Origin: Neisseria weixii
Lineage (GTDB): Bacteria > Pseudomonadota > Gammaproteobacteria > Burkholderiales > Neisseriaceae
Assembly (NCBI RefSeq): GCF_002327085.1
Contig: NZ_CP023429.1
Span: 992,001 to 1,056,000 of the forward strand
DNA length: 64,000 bases
Reading direction: 5' to 3'
The position numbers and the translations under genes were made by a program. The notes beneath the pieces were generated by a model. It ran no database searches. It was not told the origin of the DNA and saw only the letters and a program-made list of their open reading frames with translations. Positions within the stretch are counted from its first letter, which is position 1, and each line of letters begins with the position of its first letter. Shown piece by piece: positions 1 to 9,265 of this stretch.

Positions 1-1
1 T

Positions 2-106
2 TTGGTGCTCTTGTTTATCGTGAGCTTGTGGTTTATTTACCGCGTAGTTGCCGGTTTTGTTAAACTGTACGACGGTAAACCGGTCTCGCCTGACGGCTGG
101 CTGTAA
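2..106 (+). CDS. C-terminal end of a membrane protein (partial)
   Basis: An open frame enters from the left edge and ends at TAA (104-106). The 34 visible residues are a hydrophobic stretch, then Y-R-V-V-x-G-F-V and the tail DGKPVSPDGWL. A final membrane helix followed by a short 'DGKP' tail resembles DUF4870-type small membrane proteins. That family link is from memory of the motif only. Function unknown. Confidence 0.5.
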   Translation: MVLLFIVSLWFIYRVVAGFVKLYDGKPVSPDGWL

Positions 107-128
107 ATCTAATTTCACCCGCTTATTT

Positions 129-164
129 TTCAGACGGCCTTTATGCGATTAAAGGCCGTCTGAA
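129..164. terminator. Inverted DNA-uptake-sequence pair, transcription terminator
   Basis: Two AG-dialect uptake words face each other (TTCAGACGGCCT and AGGCCGTCTGAA) around a short AT-rich loop, making a strong stem followed by a T-rich stretch. It lies between the upstream membrane gene and the transporter gene, where it would end the upstream transcript. Such paired words are the usual Neisseria terminator. Confidence 0.8.
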
Positions 165-179
165 GTTTGTTTTAGCCCT

Positions 180-1073
180 TTGAATGAGAAAGAAAATATG
201 CATTATCTTGTTGCCAGTATTTTGTGCAGCGTGTTGGTGTCGGTGTTGCTGAAGGTCGCGCGCAAACAGAAAATTAAAATCGAGCAAGCGGTGGCGGTGA
301 ATTATATTGTGGCGATTACGCTGACGATGGTGGTACTGAAACCGGATTTGAGCAATCCGGTAGGCTTTTTGCCGACATGGTGGTTGTTTGCCGCGCTAGG
401 CGTGCTGTTGCCGAGTGTGTTTGTGATTATGGGCAAGGCGGTGGAAAGCGTTGGCATTGTGAAATCCGATGCAGCGCAGCGGTTGTCGCTGTTTTTGCCG
501 ATTGTCGCTTCGTTTGCCATTTTCGGCGAACAACTAACCGAGGGCCGTCTGATTGGTATTGCGTTGGCGTTCGTGGCGTTGTTTTGTCTGCTGTGGAAAG
601 CCGACGGCAGCAAAAAATCAGGCGGCATTACCACGCAAATCGCTTTGCTGATGGGCGTTTGGGCGGGTTATGGCGTGATTGATGTTTTATTCAAACAAGT
701 TGCCAAAAGCGGCACGGCCTTTGCCGGCAATTTATTGGTGGCATTTTGCTTGGCGGCGATTGTGATGTTTTCTTATCTGTTTTCCAAAGGAACGAAATGG
801 ACCAAAGAAGGCATCATCGGCGGCGTGTTGCTCGGCGGCTTGAACTTCTTAAATATTGTCACCTACATCAGTGCGCACCAAGCCATAAGCGATAACCCGA
901 CGCTGGTTTTTGCCGGCATGAACATGGGTGTGATTGTGTTGGGTACATTGGTCGGCGCGTGGATATTCAAAGAGAAAATCAGCAGTATCAACGCGGCCGG
1001 CATCAGCGTTGCATTGGTGGCCATTGGGTGTTTGTTTTATTGGGAACAGATTCGCCGCTTTGTCGGTATGTAG
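180..1073 (+). CDS. DMT/EamA-family multi-spanning transporter
   Basis: About 290 residues, almost entirely hydrophobic, with roughly ten predicted membrane helices in two similar halves, as in the drug/metabolite transporter (EamA) superfamily. The first half includes 'GIALAFVALFCLLWK' and the second ends 'GISVALVAIGCLFYW', the paired C-terminal helices of each EamA repeat. The inner-membrane location is therefore likely; substrate unknown. The longest frame starts at TTG 180, but ATG 198 with a purine-rich AGAAAG just upstream is the more natural start. It stands alone between two uptake-word hairpins, so it is probably monocistronic. Confidence 0.8.
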   Translation: MNEKENMHYLVASILCSVLVSVLLKVARKQKIKIEQAVAVNYIVAITLTMVVLKPDLSNPVGFLPTWWLFAALGVLLPSVFVIMGKAVESVGIVKSDAAQRLSLFLPIVASFAIFGEQLTEGRLIGIALAFVALFCLLWKADGSKKSGGITTQIALLMGVWAGYGVIDVLFKQVAKSGTAFAGNLLVAFCLAAIVMFSYLFSKGTKWTKEGIIGGVLLGGLNFLNIVTYISAHQAISDNPTLVFAGMNMGVIVLGTLVGAWIFKEKISSINAAGISVALVAIGCLFYWEQIRRFVGM

Positions 1074-1106
1074 ATTGAGAAATGAATTGGAATTGCTTTT
1101 AGTCAT

Positions 1107-1139
1107 CAGAGGCCGTCTGAAACATTCAGACGGTCTCTG
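1107..1139. terminator. Uptake-word hairpin terminator after the DMT gene
   Basis: CAGAGGCCGTCTGAAA and its near-perfect inverted partner form a stem about 35 bases after the transporter stop codon. One arm has a mismatch (CAGACGGTCT). From here to the insertion sequence at 1252 I see no gene, only a weak GC hairpin followed by T7 near 1207-1232. Confidence 0.75.
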
Positions 1140-1358
1140 ACTTTATGTTAGGAATTTGTTTGTTTATGTTTATTCATGTATGATTGTCAACATTAATGTT
1201 GACGATAGCCGGTGCTTTCGCCCGGTTTTTTTGCGTTTGTCGCATTTGTTCTGTTAACAGGCATGTAAAACTGCACTAGGAAATCAGGGAATGGGCATCT
1301 AAAAGTGCACCACCCTGATTGTTGATAAACTCTCCGTTTTTGCGGAGTTTTCCTAGAA

Positions 1359-2637
1359 ATGATTAATATGGAAACTATTACCAAAGCACGCCGCCTATTT
1401 AATCAAGGTATGTCCATCAGACAAATCGCCAAACAGCTCAACATTAACCGTAGAACCGTTAATAAATATATCCATGCCCAAACGCTTCAACCGACCAAAT
1501 ACCGACGAAGCAAACAACACTATCCCGCATTAGATGAATTCATCAGTATTCTGCAACAATATTTAACGCAACAACCGACCTTACCATCCCGGCAAAGAAT
1601 GTCTGCTCAGCACTTTGAATACCTTCAATCACTAGGATTTACCGGTTCATACAGTGCAGTACGCCGTTTTGTAGCTAATTTCTACAAAAAGCAGATACCT
1701 AATGTCACAACAGATGCTTTCATCCATTAAGCTTTGAACCGGGTGAGGCTTATCAATTCGACCGGAGTACAGAAACCGTTAGACCGGCAGGTAAAATCTG
1801 CAAAGTTTAACCGGCACAATTCAGGCTCTGTCATAACAGAGCCTTCTTTTATGTTGTTATCCTAATCAAACTGCCGAAATGTTTATTGATGCGCACAACC
1901 GTGCATTTGCATTCTTCGGAGGTATTCCTCAACGAGGTATTTATGACAACCTCAAGACCGCTGTCAGCAAAGTACTCAAAGGTAAAGAGCGGATATTGAC
2001 CGACAGTTTTTACTGTATGTGCGGCCATTTTTGTATTGAACCAACTGCCTGTACACCCGCAGCCGGCCGGGAGAAAAGTCAAGTAGAACGTCAAGTCAGT
2101 ATTTATCGCAAGCGTTTCTTCCGGCCAATGTTATCTTTCTCCGATCCGGAAGAACTTAATCGTTATCTGCCCGAAAGATGCAACAGTGATATGGCAAAAC
2201 GCAAACATCCTCATTTCAAATAGCAGACGGTTGCAGAAATCTTCTTGCAAGAGCAAGAGAGCTGTCTAAAAGAGCGTATCCGTCCACCTTATGCCTACTG
2301 CCGTATCGTACAAACTGCTGTGAACAGTTATTGTTTAGTGAACTTTGAAGGTAACCGTTATAGTGCACCTTGTCATTTAGTGAGACGGCAGATCAGCCTT
2401 CATATTTATTTGGATAAGGTACAAATAGTAGATGGGCAAGAAGTCGTTGCCGAGTATGTAAGACTATCGGGAAAAGGTCAGACTGCTTATCAGCCACAGC
2501 ATTATTTGCCACTGCTTAAACGTAAGCCGGGCGCATTGAGAAATGGAGAACCATTCAAACAATGGATATTGCCGCCTGCCATAAAAGAACTGCAAAAGCA
2601 CTTGATGAAACAAAATCGGGAGATAAAGCTATGGTAG
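1359..2637 (+). pseudogene. istA: IS21 transposase IstA, broken
   Basis: Three frame fragments (1359-1730, 1879-2223, 2245-2637) together give the domain order of IstA. First is an N-terminal helix-turn-helix (QGMSIRQIAKQLNINRRTV). Next is a DDE integrase core with its second Asp region (GIPQRGIYDNLKTAV), then the C-terminal DNA-binding part (YRIVQTAVNSYCLVNFEGNRYS-like). An intact protein would be about 500 residues. Frameshifts around 1725-1850 and an in-frame TAG at 2221 make it non-functional as written. Confidence 0.85.
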
Positions 2638-2878
2638 AGATATTGTCACTCATTGCCGGACATGGAGAAGAAGTCGGTACAGCGGCTGCAGAGTTGGCTA
2701 TGGAATGCGGTATGCCTACGGTAGCAGCAGTGCAGAACAATTAACCGGTTGAATGAACCGGTTATATCAAAATTCAACCTGCCTGATATTCCACTGAATA
2801 TACCCGTTCAGACTGATCTGAACCGCTACAACAGTGTCTTGAAACACTATGGTCTAGAACATAGTAAGAATTAAGGAT

Positions 2879-3609
2879 ATGATGATGCAGAGAAATGAAT
2901 ATATTGCTGCATTAGAGCAATTAAAACTGAATGCTGTGGCAGAGCATTGGGATGAAATCGTTACCGACGGTATCCGTCGCAAACGCAGTACGGCAGATAT
3001 TTTGGAGAGATTGATACAGACGGAGTTAACTCAAAGACATATTCGCAGTATTGAGTACAGGATAAAAGCAGCAAAATTTGCTCGACATAAGACTTTAGCG
3101 GACTTTGTCTTTGAACAATCAATGGCAGATGAAAGCCATATCCGCTTACTGATGCAGAACGATTATATCCGAAACAAACGCAACATTATTTTTATCGGAG
3201 GACCGGGGACTGGTAAAAATCATTTGGCCACAGCGACGGGCATTCATGCAGCTTCTGAAGGATTTAGGGTAAGGTACTTTAATGTATTGGATTTGGTTAA
3301 CCATTTGGAGAAAGACCGAGATAGTTTGGAAGACAAAATGATAGGACAGTTGAGCCGATATGACCTTCTGATATTGGACGAGTTGGGCTATCTGCCATTT
3401 AGTCAAAAAGGCGGTGCATTGTTATTCAATCTGATTAGTCATTTACATGAAAAAGTCAGTTTGATGCTGACAACTAATTTGGTATTTGCCAAATGGGGAC
3501 TTTATTTGGCGATGAAACAATGACACAGGCTCTTATAGATAGGTTACTGCATCGTTGTGAACTGATTGAAACGGGTAATGAGTCATTTAGATTTAAAAAT
3601 CGTTGTTGA
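2879..3609 (+). pseudogene. istB: IS21 helper ATPase IstB, frameshifted
   Basis: AAA+ helper of the IS21 transposase. It has a Walker A region GGPGTGKNHLA, where the residue after Lys is Asn instead of the usual Thr/Ser, and a Walker B LLILDELGYLP. The open frame stops at 3523, but the expected C-terminus (FGDE..TQALIDRLLHRCELIETGNESFRFKN) continues in another frame to TGA at 3607-3609. The break lies near 3495. Both the altered Walker A and the frameshift argue for an inactive copy. Confidence 0.85.
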
Positions 3610-3674
3610 TATTGATTTAAAAGTGGTGCACTTTTAGGTGCTCATTGTGGTGCACTTTTACGTGACTATTGACA

Positions 3675-3796
3675 CATCAGGGCTTTGAACTGGGATTCGT
3701 CGTTACTGTAGCTGTCGAGGCGGCGGTAACCGGTTAAGCGCACGATTTGCTCGTTCACCAGTTTTTGCTCGTAATAGCCGTCGCCCAGGCGTTTCA
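3675..3796 (-). pseudogene. TpsA fragment at the IS21 edge
   Basis: About 40 codons on the minus strand match the main tpsA gene (about 20024-20145) closely: RLGDGYYEQKLVNEQI, LTGYRRLD, then QFKALM, after which the IS terminus begins. The same spot (codons for FKALMEAGI) is the upstream edge of another cassette at 13783-13816. This short segment therefore recurs three times and looks like a recombination boundary for the cassette array. Confidence 0.8.
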
Positions 3797-3820
3797 TCAA
3801 AACAGGATTATTTATTGGGA

Positions 3821-3957
3821 TAGGCCGTCTGAAAAAAGATGATAGATTTTTTCAGACGGCCTTGTGGGACGCACAACACGTGCGTGCCTGATGGCACACA
3901 CGCTACGCCCGAATAGGATATTGATGCTGGCTACGGCTTGCTACAGCTTACTATACT
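3821..3957. repeat. Inter-cassette palindromic repeat, copy 1
   Basis: An uptake-word hairpin (3821-3862) is followed by an imperfect palindrome (ACGTGCGTGCCTGATGGCAC) and the phrase GGCTACGGCTTGCTACAGCTTA. Related blocks lie at 5510-5640 and 15749-15886. Each sits just beyond the 3' end of an immunity gene on the minus strand, so it probably terminates the transcript and marks a cassette border. Confidence 0.75.
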
Positions 3958-3959
3958 TG

Positions 3960-4244
3960 TCATATTTTTATGAAAATACTAACAATCAGAAAAATTAAAA
4001 CAATCATAGCTGAAATAAAATTAACTCTTAATAATTTCAAATTTTTTTTATTTGAAATAGATTTTCTACCAAATAAAATTTTTAAAATTTTAAAATTCAA
4101 AGAACTGGAATAGACAAAAAAATCTATTAAATTAGAAATTTCTTTTTCCTCTTTGAATATCCTATATGAAACAAACAGATTTAAAATAGCCAAAACAATA
4201 TAGATTACAAATAGAAAACCAAAAAAATAAGGAGATGAAATCAT
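3960..4244 (-). CDS. Membrane immunity protein of cassette 5
   Basis: 94 residues with two long hydrophobic helices (about residues 5-28 and 72-93) separated by a basic middle segment. Its ATG overlaps the toxin stop codon as ATGA, the usual toxin-immunity coupling. It is clearly related to the 96-residue protein at 11262-11552, and the two adjoining toxins are also related, so the pair co-diverged. The AT-rich base composition contrasts with the GC-rich tps module. Immunity in the inner membrane is inferred from position and topology. Confidence 0.75.
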   Translation of the reverse strand: MISSPYFFGFLFVIYIVLAILNLFVSYRIFKEEKEISNLIDFFVYSSSLNFKILKILFGRKSISNKKNLKLLRVNFISAMIVLIFLIVSIFIKI

Positions 4245-5507
4245 TTGTGGTCATCCTTTGATTCTGGCAAGTTAACAGTCCATTGATAGCCAACATTTGC
4301 ACCTGCAAAAGCTCCTGCTCCTGTACCAACTTTACCGGTTACTATTAATGGCTGATTTCTCTCAAGATTTGCTCCAGCACATACTCCAACTACAACTGCG
4401 CCACCGCCGGAGCTACATACTTCTGAGAAGAAACCGTCTAGTCTAGATTTATTAGAAGCGGACACTCCTACAAATCCTTCTACTCCATATTCTGCAGTAC
4501 CTGCAGCAGTTATTGTTACACTTTTATCTTGATTAATGGTAATACTAACATTAGCACCAAATCCCAAAGCAGCCGTTATTTCAGCAGTAATTGCAGCATT
4601 TGCTTTATACGCCTTTAACAACTCAAATAGTTTACTTTTCTCGGCAGCAGAACTATTTGCGTTAACAACAAATTGTTGAGCTTGTCGGTGCGCTATTTGT
4701 TGCAAACCACTTTGAGCATTTTGCGAAATTCCTAAATCTTGCATAGAGAAATTATTCTCTACCGCATTCCGTGCCCGCAGGCCGTCTGAAAACGCTTCCG
4801 CGCCGCCGCCCGAAGCCAGCCCCACCCCTGTGCCTGCCAGTTGCGCGATATTGCCTAAAACGGTTTTCTGCTCCGCACTCAGTTTCTCCGTGTCGCGGGT
4901 GCCGTACAGCCATTCCGACACATACGGTATCACCGCTTCCACCCCGCCCGAGCTTATCGCGGCGGTCAGGGCGTTGCCGTCCGATGCTTTCGCAGCGGCG
5001 GCGGCCAAAATACCGTGCGCCAACACGCGGGCGGTTTCTTTGTCGCCGCCCAATCTGCCGTTTTCGTCTACCAAGCCTTTGAAATACTGCCCTATGCATA
5101 AGCTCCGGCGGGGTTGAGTGCGGCGGCGCTTATGCCCAAACCGCTCTCGGTCGGTGCCGCCAATGCACCCGCCACGCTGCTGATACCCACGTTCAGGTAT
5201 TGCAGCTTTTGCACTTTATCGTGGTAATCGGCTTCGCTGATTTTTCCGGCTTCTTTTTGTGCTTTCAGTCGGTCTATCTGTTGGTTGACCTCTGTTTTGG
5301 CCTCCTGCACGTTGCGGCCGAAATCCTGACTCACGTTTCTTTGCAAAGCAATCTCGCGCTGCACTTCGTCTTTATCAAACGCATTGTTCAGACGGCCTGA
5401 ATCTGCTTCGGCGGTTTCGTTGCGGGTGTCGGTGTATACCGCTTTTGCCTGTGTGCTGTCGGTGTCGCTGCCGATGACGATGTTGCGCGTTCCGATGCCG
5501 CTGCGGG
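4241..5507 (-). pseudogene. tpsC cassette 5: pre-toxin module plus Gly-rich toxin domain
   Basis: A promoterless 3' piece of a TpsA-type contact-dependent inhibition protein, lacking the secretion domain. In order: SGIGTRNIVI linker, an uptake word encoding DSGRLNN, coiled-coil pre-toxin region, AAPYVSEWLYG-like helix bundle, VENN motif (4751-4762), then a toxin domain of about 160 residues rich in Gly/Ala with SEVC and C-x-GANLE motifs. The frame is broken near 5095 (GCATAG where AYAIGQYFKG is expected, one A short). The toxin is paralogous to that of cassette 2. A membrane-targeting activity is guessed from the membrane-bound immunity partner. Confidence 0.75.
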
Positions 5508-5509
5508 TG

Positions 5510-5640
5510 AGAAAATACCGTCTGAAAAAATCTTATTAGTTTTCAGACGACATCAGATTCAAATCCTTAGAACGCGTGCGTGCTAAAGGCACACACCCTA
5601 TCTGTGAATTTTAGAGTTTATGCAAGCTACAGCTTGCTTA
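5510..5640. repeat. Inter-cassette palindromic repeat, copy 2
   Basis: Starts GAAAATACCGTCTGAAAA, then an inverted partner with a mutated uptake word (TTTTCAGACGACATC), an ACGCGTGCGTGC...GCACAC palindrome and GCAAGCTACAGCTTGCTTA. About 85% alike to the block at 15749-15886. It separates the immunity gene of cassette 4 from the start of cassette 5. Confidence 0.8.
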
Positions 5641-6073
5641 AGCACCAAAAAATATTTTTAAAACCATAGCTATAATTATTAAAATAATAGCAGGAGACCA
5701 CGCCTTCAAATATTCTAAAAAATATTAGCTCTTAACTCTGAATTCACTTCTAAATAGCGGATTTCATTTAGAGAAACGTACCATTCTCCTTCATCTCCAA
5801 TTACTCTTGAGTTTTCAATTCTGTTAGAAATATTGATTAATAATTTTAGAAAATTATCAGTTGGATTTTTTGTCCATAAAACTGAATCTTCATAGCCTAA
5901 TATATTTTTAGGAAATTGATCATTATAAAAAAATTCAAAATCCCCATCTTCTTTATTTGTGCTTTAAATCCAAACTCATCGGTGAGAAGCTTGAAGACAG
6001 CATCAAAATTATCTAAAAGAGCAGGTTGTTTTTTAATAATATGTTTATCAGATATCATAACTAAATAACTCAT
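5638..6073 (-). pseudogene. Immunity protein of cassette 4, frameshifted
   Basis: ATG 6073 overlaps the repaired toxin stop (ATGA). The start reads MSYLVMISDKHI, then the frame is lost near 5958, where one A seems missing from a run. After repair it continues NKEDGDFEFFYNDQFP...IGDEGEWYVSLNEIRYLEVN. A second possible loss in a T-run at 5717-5722 would extend it with a hydrophobic tail AIILIIIAMVLKIFFGA ending at 5638. Without that, it stops at 5715. Family not recognised. Confidence 0.55.
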
Positions 6074-7931
6074 TTTTTCTTATTTCCTTCATGATTATTT
6101 AATGTATTAACTCCAGATATAGTTCCTCCAATAGATGGCATCCTTCTATCAAATACCCCCTACCTGGTTTATAAATAATGGGAACTCCCTGCCCATGGGT
6201 TTGATTATATTTTCTAATATGTGCTTCCCACTGCTTGGGAGTAGTCAAATCAGCCCATACTCCCGTTCCTTTCCAGCTTAAATCGGGTTGAAGACCTGTA
6301 GATTTATTCGCACCCTTAAAATAAGAACTGGCAGAATTTGATAATTTTTTTGCTTTTCCTTTCTTCTCACCTAGAAGTTCACCTGTCTCACGGTGAATTT
6401 TTGTACCTGTTGTACTTGCTTTTGATGTTATGTTTTTACTATTTTTAGCTGCTTGATTAGCAGCTTTTGTAGCTTTCGCAACATCTTGTCCAATTGCAAT
6501 AGATTGCTTAATCGAGTTTCCAGCACGTTTTGCTTTAATTGCCGCGGAAGCACCTGCTGGAAGAAACGGAACTGCTGTCGCTGCACCATCATAGATTAAG
6601 CCTACTGTATCTAAGGCTGCTGAACCATAATTACCCTGAGAAACATTATAAGTTAAAGACGCTGCTCCAATACCTAGATTAACAACATCCCATGCAGTCT
6701 CTAAAGCATTATTCTCCACCGCCGTCTGCGCAGCCGTTCCCGCTGCCACAACATCCGCTGCGGAATTGCCGGTTACACCAACCGCTATCCGCCCAAACTT
6801 AAAATATTCGACACAGCCTGTTTCTGCTCCGTCGTCAGTTTGCTGCCGTCTTTCTCGCCATATAGCCATTGGCTCACATACGGCGCGGCGGCTTCCGCTC
6901 CGCCCGCGCTTAGGGCGGCAGTCAGGGCGTTGTTGTCGCCCGCTGCGGCGGTGGCCGCGGCAATCACACCGTGGGCAACCACGCGTGCGCTTTCTTGGGC
7001 GGCGGTTAACCGGCCGTCTGAATTTTCGGCAGCCAATCCTTTAAAGTATTGGCCGATTTGGTAGGCGGCAGGGCTGGCTGTCGCTGCGGCGATACCCAAT
7101 GCGCTGTCGGTCGGTGCGCTCAAACCTGTGGCCACGGCAGCTAGGGCTACGCCGCCTTTTTGCCAGTTGTCGGCCTTTTGATGGTGTTCATTGGCGGTTT
7201 GTACGGCTTCGCGGTAGGCGTTCAAATCGCCGTTTTGTAATGCTTGGGCAGCGTTGTCTTCCGCTGCGTTGGCGAGTGCTTTGTAGCCTTCGGCTTTGCG
7301 GTTGATTTCCGTTCTGGCTTCCTGCACATTGCGGCTGAAGTCCTGGCTCACATTCCGCTGCAAATCAATCTCATTCTGAACCCGTTCTTTATCAAACACA
7401 TTTTTCAGACGGCCTGAATCCGCTTCGGCGGTTTCGCTGCGGGTGGCGGTATAGGCCGCTTTGGCCTGTGTGCCGTCGGTGTCGTTTGCAATCACGATGT
7501 TGCGCGTGCCGATGCCGCTCTTGGTAACGCCGCTTTGGCTGTCGCCGTCGTCACCGGCAAAGATGCCGCTTTGTTCGCTGATACTGCGGTGGTCGGCGTT
7601 GGTTTTGCTTTGGTTGTAGTCGGCAGTCGCGGATGCGCCGTAACCGACGGTTACCGAGCCGCTGAGGTTTTGCTGTTTGCTGCGGTAGACGGCGCTATCC
7701 TGTATGCTTTCGATGTTGAGGTTTCGGGTGCTGAGGGCAACGCCTTTGCCTTTTACCTGCGCGCCTTTGAGGGTGGTGCCGCCGCTGCTTTGGATCACGG
7801 TGCGGCCGGCTTCGACGGCGAGGAGGGTGTCGGCTTCAACGGTGCCGCCGTCGATGTTCACGTCTTGGCCGCGTAAGCGTACTTTACCGCCTTGAACCAC
7901 ACCGCTGTTTTGGATATCGGTGGCGGATAAG
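6070..7931 (-). pseudogene. tpsC cassette 4: mosaic TpsA piece with a distinct toxin domain
   Basis: Begins inside adhesin repeats (LSATDIQNSGVVQGGKV) fused directly to the preceding ankyrin gene. Compared with the main tpsA it lacks two internal segments, at AVEAGR/TVIQSSGG and at GIFAGD/DGDSQSG. It then has the pre-toxin module, VENN (about 6706-6719), and a roughly 200-residue tail with GTGVWADLTTPKQWEAHIRKYN and GVPIIYKPGRG. Frame breaks at about 6789 (GG where GGG is expected) and 6156-6160 (G5 for G6) hide the true C-terminus, which should end NNHEGNKKK at 6070, overlapping the immunity ATG. Toxin fold not identified. Confidence 0.7.
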
Positions 7932-8487
7932 TTAAGCATATTGTTTCATCAATTTATAAATATCAATTTCCCATTGAGATGAAATGGCACTAGGCTTCCA
8001 ACTTTCCAAAATAGTTTCATTATCATTAATAATATTATGGACATTACCTCCGTTTTTAGCATTAATTCCAATACATCCAACCTGTCTTTGGTATACCCAA
8101 CCATAGATAAAGGGCGCAAGTTGTCAATATTGGGTATATTCGGATCTGCTCCTGCTTCCAGAAGGGCAATGGCCGCATCGGCGTTTTGCACCCGAAGCGC
8201 ATAGTGCAGCGGTGTCATGCCGTAGCAGTCTTGGGCATTGACTGCTACGCCTTTGTCCAAGTAAAAGCGGATGGTTGATAAGGGGCATGCTTCTCCAAGA
8301 TTAACTTTGTGCAAATAACTCCACCCTTCGAGAGGGTGGTTGCTAATGGATTAAACCGGCCTGTTTCCGCTAGTTCTTGTAAGAAGGCTATATCTCCTTG
8401 ATCGCCGGCGAAGGTTACTAACATTCCTACATCATTTTTATATTTTTCTTTCATTTCTTCGTAAAATTCAATATCTTGATTTTTCAT
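7932..8487 (-). pseudogene. Orphan ankyrin-repeat protein, frameshifted
   Basis: Repaired length about 185 residues. Ankyrin signatures are clear: DCYGMTPLHYALRVQNADAAIALLEAGADPNIPN and a following weaker repeat. Two breaks, near 8330 and at the A5 run 8053-8057, split it; after repair it ends WEIDIYKLMKQYA. Ankyrin proteins of this size are common immunity proteins in polymorphic toxin loci. No toxin of its own precedes it, so it looks like an orphan immunity gene left after its toxin was lost. Confidence 0.65.
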
Positions 8488-8524
8488 ATTATTTCCTTGT
8501 TTTTAAAAATTTTTCCATATCTTT

Positions 8525-8609
8525 TAGCAAGTGTAGGTTGGGTCATGACCCAACAATTACCTAGAGATATAAGGTTTTGTTGGGTTTTCAACCCAACCTA
8601 CGCTTGCTA
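8525..8609. repeat. Palindromic intergenic repeat with TAGCAAG(T/C)GTAGGTTGGG ends
   Basis: An 85-base element with inverted termini, each carrying a smaller hairpin (GTTGGGT/ACCCAAC). The right terminus CCCAACCTACGCTTGCT recurs at about 13876-13892, and a diverged version (CCGTACCTACGCTTGCTAAGCTT) near 11243-11265. It is probably a small non-autonomous repeat family scattered between cassettes. Confidence 0.7.
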
Positions 8610-9265
8610 CTTTTTCAAAATACTGCCATAAAGTTCAGCACGTTTTTTCCAAATCGGCAGCCACTCTGCTACGCGTGTACGATAAGGTTCGTAAATCGGT
8701 ACGCCGCGTTTAATGGGTAATTCATTACGAATAAAACGTTCAACATAATCAAAATCCAAAATAACAGCACGCGCAATGCAATTCCCTAAACTTTCGTAGC
8801 CAAAATCGGTACAGGGATTGGGAAATTCTGCCTCAATCGGATAGTTACTGAGGAATTCTTTTTCATCGGGACTGCTGAAATAACGGTTGACTAAATCCAA
8901 GCCCCTCTCAAAAAAGCACGGATATAGGCCTCTGCTTCAGGTCGGGTATGTACCAGTTCTCTATATATCATGACGTTATTGTGTGCATCTGGGCTAAGAA
9001 TAAGCATTCGAGCCGTCCAATACTTACTGTAAAAAGCTTCTCCTTGAAATGACTCTTTAACAACTTGATTGACTGATTTGTTGTAAACAATAACGCTCGG
9101 TTCAGCAGACAAATGTAATACCCAAGACGGATCGATATGAATTTCTGAGTGTTTCAATTCTTTGTATTTGAATTTTGAACCGTGGTATGTCCAACCAACA
9201 TGTTCTGAAGCTAGGTTCTCGCAAAATTCTTTCACATCTTTTTGATTCATAATAGATTTACTCAT
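8607..9265 (-). pseudogene. Immunity protein of cassette 3, frameshifted
   Basis: Two adjacent frames (8891-9265 and 8607-8900) read as one protein of about 218 residues if the A6 run at 8910-8915 (T6 on the coding strand) were one longer: AYIRAFFERGLDLVNRYFSSPDEKEFLSNYP. The start overlaps the toxin 3' end by 8 bases. It is soluble and acidic, with no membrane helix, unlike the neighbouring immunity proteins, which fits a cytosolic target such as a nuclease. I do not recognise the family. Confidence 0.65.

Larger units (their letters stand above)
1252..3674 (+). mobile_element. Degenerate IS21-family insertion sequence
   Basis: The element starts TGTTAACA and ends TTGACA, with ends related as inverted repeats. 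IS21-style multiple terminal repeats are visible: (G/C)TAAAA(C/G)TGCAC(T/C)A units at 1265-1278 and 1299-1313 on the left, and inverted at 3623-3637 and 3647-3661 on the right. Inside are istA- then istB-like genes on the plus strand, both broken. No target-site duplication is evident (left flank TGTTC, right flank CATCA). The right flank is a TpsA fragment and the left flank is not, which suggests a deletion or rearrangement at this edge. Confidence 0.88.

Noticed and set aside
1242..3682. Target-site duplication for the IS21 element
   Set aside because: Flanks TGTTC and CATCA do not match over 4-8 bases.
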